Assembly: GCA_905250075.1 (NCBI GenBank)
Contig: CAJNOP010000024.1
Span: 182,508-246,507 of the forward strand
Direction of reading: 5' to 3'
Length of the DNA stretch: 64,000 bases
From: Rotaria sp. Silwood1
Lineage: Eukaryota; Rotifera; Eurotatoria; Philodinida; Philodinidae
Shown here: positions 13,106-26,399 of the stretch, in pieces
Layout of the letters: each line of letters begins with the position of its first letter
How positions within the stretch are numbered: position 1 is the stretch's first letter
Program-made: the position numbers and the translations under genes
The notes under the pieces: model-generated
Databases searched by the model: none
What the model was told of the DNA's origin: nothing
Seen by the model: the letters and a program-made list of their open reading frames with translations, nothing else

Positions 13106-14323
13106 ATGTCTGAAAGTGATGATCCACGGATAATACATGATATCGATTGGCCGATGCTTGATAAAAGTCGATATGTTCCTTTAAATCTTCTATCAACATT
13201 TACTGTTCGTTCACTTCTTTATCCATTTACACTTGTTCGTACACGTTTACAAGTACAAATACAATCATCGATTTATAAAGGTACATGGCATGCATTAACA
13301 TCAACTGTTCGTTATGAAGGTTTTCGTTCATTATATAAAGGCTTTCTTGTTTATAATTGTCAATTAGTACCCGGTCTAATTTATATAACAACATTTGAAG
13401 CTACTCGTTCACATGCAAATATTATAACTAAAAATGAATATTTACGTGCTGGTTTTGCTGGCTCAATAGCTTCATTAATAGCACAAATACTTGCTTGTCC
13501 AATTGATATTATATCTCAACATATGCAATTAGTTGGCTTAACATCACCCGGAAAAAAAACTCGTACTAAAAATGGTACAACATCTGTATCAGATACAACA
13601 TTAACAGACACAAAAATAACTCGTCAACAAATACCTCGTATACATGTACCTAAAGAAATACGTAATAGTAATTACTTAATATTTAAACATATATGTAAAA
13701 CTATACTTTATGAAAATGTTTCTGATCATAATAATAATAATACTAATAATAATAAACCTCGTTTGAGTTTAAAAGGTTTTTATCGTGGATATTTTATTTC
13801 GACGTTTTTATTCAGTTTAACTAGTGCAATCTGGTGGCCATCATATTACTTTTATCAAAGACAAATGCTTAATATTGAAGCTACGTTTCGTAAGTATCAT
13901 AGATTTATTTGAAAACTTCTAGTGTAATTAGAGTTTTTAAAACATTGTTTAGAAGTAAAAGAAAAAGAAAATTGTTGTCGTTTAGAAATGTTTATTCTCT
14001 TTTTTTTTTCTTTAGCTAATATGTTTCCATTACCGTTACTTGTAATTCAATGTATTGCTGGTCCCTTATCTTCTCTTACATCAACATTACTTACGAATCC
14101 ACTTGATGTATGTCGCACACGTATACAAGTTGAACAAGAACGACGAAAAGTATCACAAATAATGCGTGAATTATGGCAAGAAGAACGTTTTAAAATATTT
14201 ACAAAAGGCTTAACAGCTCGTCTTTCTCATTCATGTGTTTATTCATTATTTATTATATTTGGTTATGAAACAGTTAAACGAATATCATTAAAAGAAGAAT
14301 ATAAAGGACAAATAAGATGGTAA
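13106..14323 (+). CDS. SLC25A44: SLC25A44-type mitochondrial carrier
   Basis: Two exons (13106-13889 and 14016-14323) give 363 residues. It is a mitochondrial inner-membrane carrier of the family; SLC25A44 is reported to import branched-chain amino acids. Three carrier repeats are visible, with signatures YPFTLVRTRLQVQ (repeat 1), CPIDIISQHMQL (repeat 2) and NPLDVCRTRIQVE (repeat 3). Other matches are EGFRSLYKGFLV, GFYRGYFIS followed by SAIWWPSYYFY, and GYETVKRISL at the end. A low-complexity insertion of about 60 residues (KKTRTK to an Asn-rich stretch) lies between repeats 2 and 3. I chose the ATG at 13106 because the in-frame upstream ATG (13073) would run through a polypyrimidine-AG acceptor at 13090-13099. 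That acceptor sits 6 bp before the chosen ATG. The gene is 269 bp downstream of EDC4. Confidence 0.92.
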
Positions 14324-16043
14324 ACAAAATGTTAACATTCCGGTTTACATAAATTCTTCCGTTCCTATCTTGTAATTCTTTCGTTTGATTGTATATGTAT
14401 ATTTTGATAATACGACAATTAGGAAAATAAAAAATCACACTATGAATTAGACTTATTTGTAAAACATTAATATCAAATAAATAAAATTCTGTTTTTATAG
14501 CTTTTGTTTTTAAGTTTTGTTGTATAAGATTTATTCAAAGTCAAAAGATATTATCAAATAATAAACTATCAATTTTGAAAAGTTCTTTGTTTTTCAATAT
14601 CATAAAATTCTCGTTTAGTATTGTCGATGAAAATTTTTTTCTTTACAGTATCAAAATTATCTAGTACATATTATTCTTTAAAAAAATTTAAATAATGAAA
14701 GAACAATCACGATGGAGTTTCTTCTTTTGAATTCTTTTGTTTGTTTATTATAGTGTGACGTTTGCTAATTTATTTAAATACCGATTATAAAATTGTCAAA
14801 CAATATGATCCATAAAATATATTTCAAGACGAATAAGTTATAAAGTACAACAATAAGTTTATTCAGCTGTATTTCTATAGGATACTCGGCAAAATTCCAT
14901 TATGAATGTTTCCTTCATACTGCAACTTGATCATCCAAATTTGTTATTCACTAAGTAGTACTATATAGTAGTATTCAGGAAAAACAACAAAGATATTGAT
15001 TTATGACTTTTTTCCATGATGAAACTAGGGAAATTCTATTTTAGAATAAATTATTTGTTTCTAACTAAAAAGTTGTTATTTGAGAATATCTGCAATACAC
15101 ATTAAATATTTATATTATTCAAGCTTATATTAATGAATCTAATCTTTTTCTTTTTGAAAAAGTAAATGAGCATTTATTGAAATAATTAAAAGAAATTATG
15201 CAGTATAACTTGAAAAAGAATTGAAATTAGAAAATTATTCTCTATTTTAGTTACATAATATGATGCTTTGAGATTGCCAGGAATCGGAAGGAGGGATGTG
15301 AAAACTCACGAGACCTATAAGAAGATTTTTTGTAAAATTGATTGGATTCGGCAGTAAACAAATCGAACGATTTGTTGAGAACTAATGAGCAAAAAAAAAC
15401 AAATAAAACGCTGAAAATTCGCTCGGGAAAATCGAAGATTTCTCAAGATTAGAAGAGATAATCTCCGATCAAGACAATCCCAATGACATAAATGAAAATA
15501 AAGTTTTCTCGTACACATCATACTATAAGTCTTTTGGCGAGTTCTAAAGCATGTTTTTTGTAGTAACAATGGAGTGTCAATAGTTTTTCTTTGTTAATTC
15601 ATAGCAGTGTAAATAGTACATGATAAATCACTTTTCAGCATTATACAATATGTAACAAGTTTAACAAAGATTTTCATTCCATAATTTTCTTTAATGTTTC
15701 GTGTGTTTATCATTTTTATGATTTATAGAAAAAAAAAGATTTTTTTCAAAATATTCTCAATACTATGATTAGTCATAATGCATTAGAATAGGCTCATATT
15801 TCAACAAATGGACGAGTATGTCATTGGAGTACTTCTCAAGATAATATATTCTTTTTTGTTATTTAAATAGAACTTTTTTGTTTATCTTCTGAAATAAAAT
15901 ATATGTGATCAACTTACAATGAATCAAACATTTTGCTTATCAATAGATTCATAAAAAAATGTTTTTATCATTCAAAAAAATTTTTTTAATCTTAAACTCA
16001 ATGAAACATCACAGTTAATCAAATATCAAAAAAGAAAAAAAAA
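14324..16043. other. Convergent intergenic region
   Basis: 1.7 kb between two convergent genes. AATAAA-type signals occur shortly after 14323. The open frame at 15315-15569 (-) has no coding character. Nothing else is recognised. Confidence 0.5.
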
Positions 16044-17251
16044 TCAAATTTGATCTTCTTCTTCATTGTCATCATCGATATTGACGATTTCTTTTGTTTT
16101 CGGCTTTAATGGTAAAGTTCTTTTTAATAAAAAGACACTTAAATCATCAGCATTAGTACGTTGATGAATATCTACAACATATTCTCGTGATTTATCATTT
16201 AATAATTCAACCATTCTATTAGCTGTCACAATATCTTTTCGTAGTTGTACAGGAGGAATAAGTGGTGTATTTGGATAACTAATTACTGTTGAAGGTGATG
16301 GTTGTCGACTTCTATATGTTGTTATTGTTGCTATTGAACGACGATTAGACCTTGCATTGTGCCCAGCTAACAAATCTAATTGACGACTAATAAGTTTGAT
16401 AACAATAATTAATAAAACAGTAGCTAAAACCATTAATGCAAGAATTCCAGCAGCGGGAAAACCACGTTTCTGCATCCAACGTGGAGTTGTTGTTTCATTT
16501 GTAAATTGAAGACATGATGGAGATTGTTTTACTTTAATACAACTATTTAAAAGTCGATATATATATATATTTATATTAACTTATGTAGTTATATTAATGA
16601 ATTTCTATATCGAAATAAAATATAAAAAACTTACCGACATGTAACATTACGTCTACGTCCTCGACATGTATTACAATTGATTGTTATTGTTACACGGCGA
16701 TCAGAACATAAAAATCCACATGACTTATCATGTTCACATATATAAAAACACGAATCTGTTGGAAGATTATTTGTTGTTGTACTAATAGTATAGGAAGTAT
16801 TTTCTGTCAGTAACGATGAAGGCGTTATTTGACATTGTTGACAACGTTGTGTATTATGTATCGTATGAAGACAATGTGTATCTTCTAAACAATGACTATA
16901 ATTAACTAGATTTGGTACAAGTTGAGTGACATGTGTTGACGATGGAGATAATCGGCCTTGACTACATTGTTTAGTAGAATACGAAGTAACACATTGAGAG
17001 AGAGATATTTTAGAAATAAATAAATCAGTTAATAAAGAACGTCGATATGATGATCGACAAAAACATAATGGTGAATGTTCACGATTAGAACATGGAACAG
17101 ATTCACCTATGTATAGAAATGATTTCAATTTGTTATTTACATAAAACAAAGTAAATCCCAATGGTAAATACTTACCATCAATGTGATAAGGATTCATCGT
17201 GATAAATATAGCAATGAGAACAAAAGACCAAGTAAGCATCAATATATTCAA
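16044..17251 (-). CDS. Unrecognised Cys-rich single-pass membrane protein
   Basis: Three exons (17176-17251, 16635-17106, 16044-16542) give 348 residues. Seen: an N-terminal signal peptide (LTWSFVLIAIFIT), an ectodomain with about 20 Cys and several N-x-S/T sites, one membrane span (AAGILALMVLATVLLIIVI), and a cytoplasmic tail of about 115 residues ending in an acidic cluster. I take 17107-17175 as a 69 bp intron because it starts GTAAGT and ends CATAG. It has no stop and keeps frame, so an unspliced product would also be open. Cys spacing suggests a disulphide-rich receptor or adhesion protein, but I cannot place it in a family. Confidence 0.7.
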
Positions 17252-17756
17252 ATTCGATTCTGCTCATACACACCACTGATTTCGTTCCCACTACCGCTGG
17301 TTCAATCTCGTGCTATCATACAGTGCTGATTAATATTGATGTTGATGCTGATGTTCCGTTCAAAATTCTTTGAGAATGAACCAATGATTACTTGTTCTTT
17401 TTTTCTAGTTTGATCATCATTATCATCATGTTTTCTAGAAAAAAAAGTCACCAGGGGAAGAGACATCGAATGAATGACTTGAAAAGAAAGAAAGAACACA
17501 CGAGAGACAACAGCAAGGATAGGCATACTATTTATGTCATGTTTATACGATGTATCATGTGGTGTTATTCTTCTATGTATACTATAGACAATTAAATATT
17601 AGAAAAAAAACGAGAAAAAGCTACTAATATCATAACTAGAAGAAACAAATAAAAAAGAAAGAAAAAAAAAGAACTCTCTGTTGTTCATCAAACAAGATAT
17701 ATTTGATGGACCGAGTGAACGTTATATTTGATTTCTTTTTCTATATATAATCATTA

Positions 17757-17782
17757 TTGTTGTTGTTGTTGTTGTTGTTGTT
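17757..17782 (+). repeat. GTT microsatellite
   Basis: About eight GTT units in intergenic sequence. Confidence 0.85.
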
Positions 17783-19110
17783 TTTTATGGTTACTCGGTC
17801 TATATGGCTGTCATTAAAAATATGGAAGTATGTCGAGTTCTATTTGTTCTTTTATTGTTCTTGGTCTATCGTGAAGGAAAGCTTCTCGTTTCTTACGCTT
17901 GTTTCGTCAATATTCTCTTAAATACGGTACGTAGGAGAAACAACACATAGAGAGAAACCAGATTGATCTATCGTAAGTATGCATCTGGAATGGTAATGGC
18001 TCTTCAATATATATATAAGAGAGAGAGAGAGAGAGAGTAAAAGAATTTGTTTTTGCTTTTATAGTCTGGTAGTATGAGTTTCGTTCTCATCAACATCATC
18101 ATCATAATCGATTGGAAGTAACAATAATAGGATTCAGCATAGATGAAATGTTCCGATTTTCTCTTTCTATCTATTTCGTTTGTATACGTAAGTGGCATTT
18201 GGACATGATAATGTTACATGACAAATGACATGTCAACATATATGTGCACAACATTTAAGACTGCGATATCATATCATATGGGTTCTTTCAAGAAAATATG
18301 TAAGTCTTGTTTCTAATTACACAAATGTAGATAAATCTATATATAAATACAAACAATATTTCAAATAGCCTAACAAATCGATTATCATGTTGTTCTTTTT
18401 TTTTCTTTATCTTTCTATTAAAAAGTTAAATTTTCATATATAAATGATTATATTTTTTCGTTGTTTTTCAATAGATTTTCATTTATTCTTTTATATAAAT
18501 TGATAAAGTTCTTTGTATGAGTATAATGTTTATAAAAAGAAACAATTTATATATCAATCAAGAAAACAACAGCAAATAGCCAAAATGTCTAATGTCGTTA
18601 ATTCTTTTCTCATGACATTTAGAACTGTTCTTAATCGTCTACAATATAATTATTTGAAATTATTGACGTTAACTGTAAAATTATTATCGATACATACGCA
18701 AAATGAATCTTTCATAATAGATGCTACAAATAACATTATGTATTAGAATATTTATCTACAGAATAGCAATGAAAAAGACATCGAAGCTAATCTTCTTGTT
18801 TCTTTCCTTTTTCTTTTTTTGTTTCGAGTAACTCAATTAAAGTGCTGATGAAAATATGATTTTCATGTTTTTCCTTTTGTGTTAATAAAGTTCTTGAGTG
18901 TTTTCGAATGAGATTCAATTATCGAAAGACAAAAATTTTTCAAATAGCATCATCTGTTTTAAAAGTGACTAAAAATAGCACTACAATCTAATACGATAAA
19001 ATTATGTCAACATATCTCACAGGAATACTTATTAACAAAAGATCATAGAAAAAAAATCCTTTTTTTGTTCAACACAGATCATTGTTTTTTTTGCAGCAAA
19101 TTTTTTCATA

Positions 19111-19266
19111 ATGATACAAAGATTATCTTATTATGCATTAATTATTTTCGTAATATCGTTAACTTTGATGATAGTTTTGGTTATTGTTCAAGTGTATGCG
19201 AAAGAAATATTGAATAATATAAAGAGTAAAAGAAAAGAGAAGTTATTAATGATCAATAGTAATTGA
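19111..19266 (+). CDS. Possible 51-residue single-pass membrane microprotein
   Basis: An ATG lies 15 bp after a strong acceptor-like motif (T-run then GCAG at 19093-19096). The frame encodes 51 residues: a short Arg-containing start, a hydrophobic span (LIIFVISLTLMIVLVIV) and a Lys-rich tail. That is the layout of a small tail-oriented membrane peptide. No upstream exon or family match was identified. It may be chance in AT-rich DNA. Confidence 0.25.
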   Translation: MIQRLSYYALIIFVISLTLMIVLVIVQVYAKEILNNIKSKRKEKLLMINSN

Positions 19267-19303
19267 TTCCTGAAGCTTTGAAGATCAAAAGCTACGATTC
19301 TTA

Positions 19304-19396
19304 ATCTAAAAATGTCTACAGAAGTAGATTAATAATCTAACTATATCTACCGAAGTAAATTAATAATCTAAATATATCTACAGAAGTAGATTAATA
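19304..19396. repeat. Three-copy 31 bp tandem repeat
   Basis: Three near-identical 31 bp units, followed by a partial fourth. Each contains the interrupted palindrome TCTACAGAAGTAGA or a one-base variant (TCTACCGAAGTAAA in unit 2). There is no coding potential. Confidence 0.75.
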
Positions 19397-20146
19397 ATCT
19401 ATTATTCTTTCAGTAAAAGGCTGTGGACTAAGCTCATCCTCTTGTCGTTGTTATCAATCATTTCCATAAATTTTACTCTGTTATCAAATATCATTTTAAT
19501 GCTTTTCAATTAAAATTTGTCTTTTATGTGAAGAAAACATAAGATTTATAAATCACAAACATAAATGATTTAGACAAAAACTAATAGTAGATAATAAAAT
19601 CAATAATTTATCAATCAAACATATATATTTTAAAAGTTAATTAACTGAAAAGCAAACAATAGATAACAAAGCAAAAAATCAAACTGACGTCATGTAAATA
19701 ATGTGAGTAACAGCATATCTTTAGTGATATTCATACTCTTGACAAGTTGGTTTGTTTAATTATTTCAATAAATACAATTCATCAATAAGTAGTTGTTTGT
19801 TTATTATCTATTGGCATTAAAATTTCTTTTTATTGTCTTATGATTGATTGTTGTAAAACTGTAAAAAGTCTTTCTTATTTTCCATTACTATTGAAATTAT
19901 TTGACTAGATATATCTTATCAGTTTTTCCAGATCGATTTTTAGTTTATTTCCATTAACAGTGTAATTATAGACAATACTCAAGACAATTAAATCTCATTG
20001 TTTTTTTAAATTAACACTATTTTGAAAATGAGTATAGCAAATTGAATTGGTGTTTTTTTTGTTTCTCCAAAACGTATTCAGTAAAAATCATACAATATAC
20101 AATAGTTTTTCATCAATAATTCGCTGATTTCTTCTTATTTATCTTT

Positions 20147-21825
20147 CTAGTTAGATGTTTGTGGTCGAGCTATATAATATGGCCAATATATTGCATTGAA
20201 AAGTATAAAAAGTATAGGAAAACAGAGACGTGACCACTTGTCAATGTCGTTAACATCCTGTACATGTGGTATATGTTGACGTATACTTACAACACGAGTT
20301 CGTACATGATTTAAAAGACGATTCATTCGTTGGTGACGCAGATTTCGATTTATTGATGATGAATATAATCCAGGATTTCCTCGTAAAATAGGACGAATAC
20401 GTGGTAGTTGATTATCAACCGTAAGATTATTTCGTCGAGTTAAACAATTTTCATCAAATGATGTTGTTGCTGTGGTTACTCGACGATTAATTGAATTAGG
20501 AGGACGTAAACCAAGTATAGGTGATGCTCGACCACCACCTTCTTCAACTAGTTCATAATCAGCCTAAATATAAAAAAGTATTGTTTGTATCTAATATTAA
20601 CTTTTACTTTCATATTATTTTCAATAATATTTACATGACTCTCTGTTTTTGTATGATTTTCTTGTTTTTTTCGTTTTCGTCTTTTTGCTCTCGTACCCCA
20701 ATAAAGATAATTAACAGCTGCATATTCAAGTAAAGCGGCAAATACAAATACAAAACACATAACTAAATAAATATCAATTGCTTTAACATAAGATATACGT
20801 GGTAGAGATGATCGAACACCAGTTGATATTGTTGTCATTGTCAAAACAGTAGTAATACCTTAAAAATAGTAAAACAAAGAATATAAACAAGATTTACATA
20901 AAATTTCATTGAATATTTAATTGTATTCGTGTTTTTTTTTACCTAATGCTACACGTGCACTTGTTGCTTCATGATTGATCCAAAAGCTTACCCAAGATAA
21001 CATGACAATAAGAATTGAAGGAAGATAAGTTTGAAATAAGAAATAGCCTATATTTCGTTGAAGAATAAAACTCAGCGAAAGACGTTGATAAACACCTTTG
21101 AAGAGAAAAAAGCAAATCTACTAAGCAAGAAAAGTTTATTTTGATGTTACCTGTTGCTAAATAAAGTCCATATGATATTGTATCATAGCCAGTTATTGTA
21201 AATTGTGGTAATTGAACTTTATCAAGATCTAATACAGATGCACGGCCATGTTTCCAACGCATAATAACATCAGCTTGTGTATAACCATATGATTCAACTT
21301 CAACTGTACAATTTTGTCTATCAAGTGGATATCGTCGTAAATCCATCATACATGCTAATGTACTTGTAAATCTCATACCATAAAGAATTTCTCCATTACC
21401 ATTTAAACGTATCATTTTATTTTTTTCTGTTACATCATGTAAGTATGCACTTTTATCATTTGGAAAAAATGTATCAGGTAACCAAAATCTATCAATTATT
21501 TCACCAGTTAATGTCATTTCTTCACTTGTATTACCAAATACTAAACGATCATCACGCCAATATTGATTTAAATAAAGTGTTAATGTATAATCCATATTAA
21601 CTTCAGATATACTATCAAAACTTGCTAAACGAATTTCAATATCTAATAATAATGGTTCATCTAGATTGAAAATATTTTATATAAAAAGAAAGAAACGAAA
21701 ATAAAAATAATTATGAATTTATACTTCCGAACGATGGTCGCAGACGAATGTCATATTCTTTGAGCAAATCTTCAATTGCTACTGAAGCATTCTTCAAACG
21801 GGCTGCACTCATACGTTGTGAACTC
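20147..21825 (-). CDS. Cys-loop ligand-gated anion channel, GABA-A beta/RDL-like (5' exon missing)
   Basis: Five exons were identified (21725-21825, 21151-21660, 20943-21095, 20635-20858, 20147-20563), about 467 residues. This is a pentameric GABA-gated-type channel subunit of the plasma membrane. Seen: [26 protein letters not shown], the Cys-loop region [15 protein letters not shown]1 ([20 protein letters not shown]), TM2 with the anion-selective [36 protein letters not shown] (TM3), a basic TM3-TM4 loop, and TM4 near the end ([20 protein letters not shown]). Best overall resemblance is to GABRB/RDL subunits. The first exon found begins mid-codon at 21825, so the exon with the signal peptide lies further upstream (higher coordinates); I could not identify it. 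The 21660/21725 junction uses a GTATAA donor. Confidence 0.9.
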
Positions 21826-23299
21826 CTATAATTGAAAGATTAATATATAAACTAAAGACTCACGTAGGAACTTTTTCAATTAATTAATTGTTTTTTTCAT
21901 CGAAGCCTGCTGGCGAATTTATTATCTACTGTGCTGCTTCAGAATATGATCATCAGAAATCCTCTTAAGTTCTTCTTTGTTGGCTTTTTATTAGAATAGT
22001 AAACATTTCTCTAAAAAACTTTGAGATTGACTGAGACTATAATGCATATCAATTTGGCTATAAGTCCATAATATTTTCTGTTTTTCAAAAACAAGTGAGT
22101 TTGACATAAAATAATATCAAGTTGAAAATTTTCACAATAAAATAGTGTATGAATTGAAATGGTTGTATTTCAAACTAAAACAATGGTTTGAAACTGAAAA
22201 AGTTACTGTTTTCTAAAGAATTCAATATACTCTTTAATTTGAACTAAAGAAACACAAAATTTATCACTCTAAAAAACTAGTTTTTCGGAAAAACAACATA
22301 TGAACACATAAGAAAATTTTTCATGAACATATTCGGAATCAGAATGGTTAATAATCTATAATCCCGTAGTTTTTGATAAGAAAAGCAGCTTATTAGTTAA
22401 TAACAATGCCTCGTCAGCTAGAACCAATAATCTATTCGAAGCTCGAGCACATTTTATTATAACAGTAGATATTGATTATATCTCCCTCAAAAAAAAAACT
22501 ATATGAATTCTTTTGCGTAGTTGTTTTCTTCATTTCAATATTTTGTATAAATACGGTATAATTAAACGATGATACTACATAATTATTTTTGACCTAAAAT
22601 ATTCCTCAAATAAAAATACAATGTGATATGATAAAAACAGAAAATTTATTATCATAATGAAATTAAACATGAAAACAAATCTCAATAATAAATAATATTT
22701 TCAAAAATTAAAAAAAAATTTCGTAATTTTTAAATTAAGAACAAAAATTTCTTTTTATTATTTATCAAACTTATTCAATCTTATATCAAGATTAATATAC
22801 GACAAATCACACTTGAATAAATCTTATTTTTATCAATATAGATCATTAAAAAAATGATTTTATCCTTATATTTATCTGATTGATTGTTTTATATATGCAG
22901 GTACTGTCGATTCTTAGAATGACAAAATAGATAACTCGTAGACTGATCTTGTTTTTCTTTTTGCATGCAAACAGAAGGAACGAACAAATCCAAGGATGAT
23001 CCAATCATGCATGCGCACATGCAATGTCTTCAATTTACTCAATATTTCTTTTTTTTTTCTTTTCTATTCCAAATATTTCTCGAGTTTTGTCCTAATTTAC
23101 CAGAACACCATGTATTCGGCGACGAGCGGCAACTCGAAACAACACATTGTATATAATCGATTTCAATTCACTTCGATGCATTCTCTTCCTTTTTTTTCTT
23201 GTAATTGATTAAGGAAAAGAAAAACGCACTTGTAGTAATAACTATTAGATCACCAACCTTGGTACTCAGAATTTCATCATTATTTCTTTTTTCTCTTTG

Positions 23300-23334
<35 letters not shown>

Positions 23335-25731
23335 AAAAATTAATTAAAATAAAACATACTGACGAACGATGAATATATACAATAGTTGAATCATGAGAAT
23401 CAATTGCAGACGTTGATGATTACAGAACATAATCGAAAGATAAACGACGGCATCGGACGGATTCAGATGATGACTATTGACATCAATAACCAATATAGAA
23501 AGCAAATGTATTGGATACAAACATATGCCGGTTCTTGAAGTAGTCTTTTAAGTTATACAAGACTTTATCGACATACAATTCCCTAATCTTGATCAGCTGC
23601 AAGCAATTCGTTTGGTGTTGGTGCCAATGATGAGTGTGTTGTTATCGCTGTCGTTGTTATTGTTGTTATTGTTGTAAGGCAGTACTGTTCTAACTCCGCC
23701 CAAAGATGACGAGCACATTTTCTCTCTCTTCCAAAGTCAATCCGTCGTTTTTCTCTTTTTTCTTCTTTTCCAGGTTTACATGTATATTGCTATTTTTTTT
23801 TAGTTTCTTTTCTTCTTGACGACAATGAGTTAGAAGAAAAAAAAAAAGAAGGACACAGAGGAAAAGAGAGAAATATAATCATCAATCCTTCCATATAATC
23901 AAATATATTAAGTTCATTTTATTCCTGTCTATCTATCTCTTCCGTTCCGACAATTTCACAAACATTGCTTATCGATCGTCGGCGAGCGTTGTCAATGTGC
24001 CTCATTGATCCAAAGGCAGTTAGCTTCTTTCGATCAATCTTATTGATGAGACATATAAACTTAAAGATATAAAGAAAAGAAAATATAGAGAATAAACTAA
24101 TGATTCTTCGAAACACAAGCATTGAATTTATATACATTAGTCATCAATTTAAAGCCGGATTTCTTTGGGCTATTACAAAAGAGATTTAATTAAATCCTAT
24201 AGAGATTGTCAAGCGAAAACAACACAAGCAGATTCTTTTGACCCAGGAAATATGATATTATCAGTGTAAAAGATACAAATAGTTTTATATTTCGATACAT
24301 GTTTTACTGAATAGATGAATCATTTATAATTTTCAATTAATTCAACTGTCTGTCTTGTTGTCATTTTTTTTCGACAAAAAACAACATGCATTTAAATCAC
24401 AAATTTATTTGCTATTATAATATTATACCGATATAAAATGCTAAAAAAGCAAAATCAGTTATACTTGTTGTCAATATCCTTTACATATAATATTTCAAAT
24501 ATTTGATTAAGGTTTTCGTTTAAAATATTTGTAAAAAATCTAGTGCCTTTTTATAAATTATACGATCAGGTATTTCACTAAGAATGTTCTAATAAATTAA
24601 TAATAGAATAATACCTATGTTCGATTCAGAAGTTATCATACTAACACATAGTCGCAGTTTTTCATCAAAGATCAATTGATTTCTTCTACAAAAAAATCAT
24701 CAAAAAGGATTTTTCTAATTCTATGAATTGCATTGAAAACATACAGAAAAAAATAATCACTGAAATTTCAAATTCCAGTAAATAATTAATATAACGAGGT
24801 TGAACTAGAGAGATTGAACATAGAGTCTATAAACGAAAATTCACCTGCATCTATTTGTCTGTAAAATAATTACTATCTGGTCGCTATGATACAAATGACT
24901 GCGTAGAGCAGTATTGGGATTCAAATTAATCTAATAGTATGCCTATAGAATTAACGACCATTATTATCAAATTATTCAATGGTTCAATTGAATCGTTCAA
25001 TGCTGTAACATGAGTATGTGATGTAATAATTATTGAGAGTCTGAAGATATGATTATGGTCAACTAAAATCAAATTATTTGAATAATATGATATCCTTTTT
25101 TTTGATAATAGAAATAGTACTAATATAACTAATTGTATTTATTTCTGTTATCTTTATAATATATATATATATATTTATAATATAAGTTTTATTGTAAAAA
25201 ACAAAAGAAGACACAGAATAATATGAATGAGGAAAAACGAAAACTTTTAAAATTTCAAGTTATTGTTTAAAAAATTCAAACTTTGAGCATAAAATCTCCA
25301 AAACCAAGAAACCATGATTGATGACCGCATACCAGTCATAGCAATTCAGTAATTCGATGTATACCAATATGTGATAAAAAGAATTTTTTTTATTTACTGT
25401 ATTCAACTATGATTTGAAATTAAAAATAAAATTGTAAAAACTAAGTTAAAGAATGAAAACGAATATACTTAAAATAGAGTAACGATAAAAAATTTCACAA
25501 AATTTTTATAGGCAAATGATTAACATTGCACATATCTACTGAACTTCATTACAGAAATGTAACGTATTCAAATTTGTCTCTTTCGTTATAAAGAAAATCA
25601 AATTTTCTAATACCAAAAATATGATTTCGTCAAACGAGTCGATTTTATATGACAATGCATCGGTTACATTCATCGACTTAGATCGTACCCAAAGTAATGA
25701 GATTTTGAGAAAAAAAACACACGCGAACACT
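21826..25731. other. Gene-poor region upstream of the channel gene
   Basis: About 3.9 kb of AT-rich sequence that must contain the missing 5' exon(s) and promoter of the channel. A CT repeat lies at about 23300-23326. A 72-codon minus-strand frame at 23919-24137 starts with a hydrophobic stretch, but no donor of suitable phase was found, so I do not call it the signal-peptide exon. Confidence 0.4.
23300..23326 (+). repeat. CT microsatellite
   Basis: About 13 CT dinucleotides in intergenic sequence. Confidence 0.85.
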
Positions 25732-26090
25732 TTATTCAAGATCCATCAAATATTTGAAGTAGGTCTCTTGGTTATTTACACACAAGTGTATTAGTTGAAG
25801 TCATCTGTCGAAGATTTTTCTATATTGACTTTTATTGAGCGAGTTGATGATCTTGATAACGGCAAGGTACAACGATTGTGTGTTGCTTTTATCTGTTCGA
25901 TTTTGTTTGATCAGATCGAATAACCGAAGATTAGACGGTACTAGATGCGGAGAATTCGACGGTTGTCGAATAACTTTCATGTTTCCTGATTCTAAATACT
26001 TCGAAACATCTTAATGAACATGTAGTTGGCCTTCTCATGATGGAGTTTGTCAGTATGCGTATCAGATGCTGGTCTTTTTGTCTAGACTAC
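25732..26090 (-). pseudogene. Mariner-type transposase relic
   Basis: Minus-strand translation, allowing frame changes and stops, reproduces the C-terminal half of a mariner transposase in order. KRP..THTDKLHHEKAN stands where KRP..LHHDNARPHT is expected. NMKVIRQPSNSPHLVPSN stands for the VLPHPPYSPDLAPCD block. Then come INSLNKSQYRKIFDRWLQLI and CVNNQETYFKYL. The catalytic Asp after LHH is now Glu and the final catalytic Asp is Asn. Several in-frame stops are present. The N-terminal half was not recognised. It is an old inactivated copy. Confidence 0.75.
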
Positions 26091-26399
26091 GTCAATGAGG
26101 ATTGCAAATAATTATCGATGTAATATACGTAAAAAAAGTTAGGAGTGGATTCGAGTTTTTCTAGTCGACATTCGTTCCTACATCTATGCTAGTTTTTTAA
26201 TTAGTTGAGCTACACACAGAATATGATTCTGCACCTAATGGAGATATTTTCGAAGGAAGATTTCCAGACACAAAACCACCTTTTTTCAACTCATTCTGCT
26301 AGCAACTCCTGCTGACATTCACAACTATACCTGTTCTGGCTTTCGAATGAACTGTGATAAATGCAGCATTTCATTCTTTAACGAATGGTCATATTTTGA

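Larger units (their letters stand above)
17252..20146. other. Gene-poor region with simple repeats
   Basis: 2.9 kb between two minus-strand genes. It holds a GTT repeat at about 17757-17782, a GA repeat at about 18018-18037, a 31 bp tandem repeat at 19304-19396, and one 51-codon open frame at 19111-19266 listed separately. The remainder is AT-rich with nothing recognised. Confidence 0.5.
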
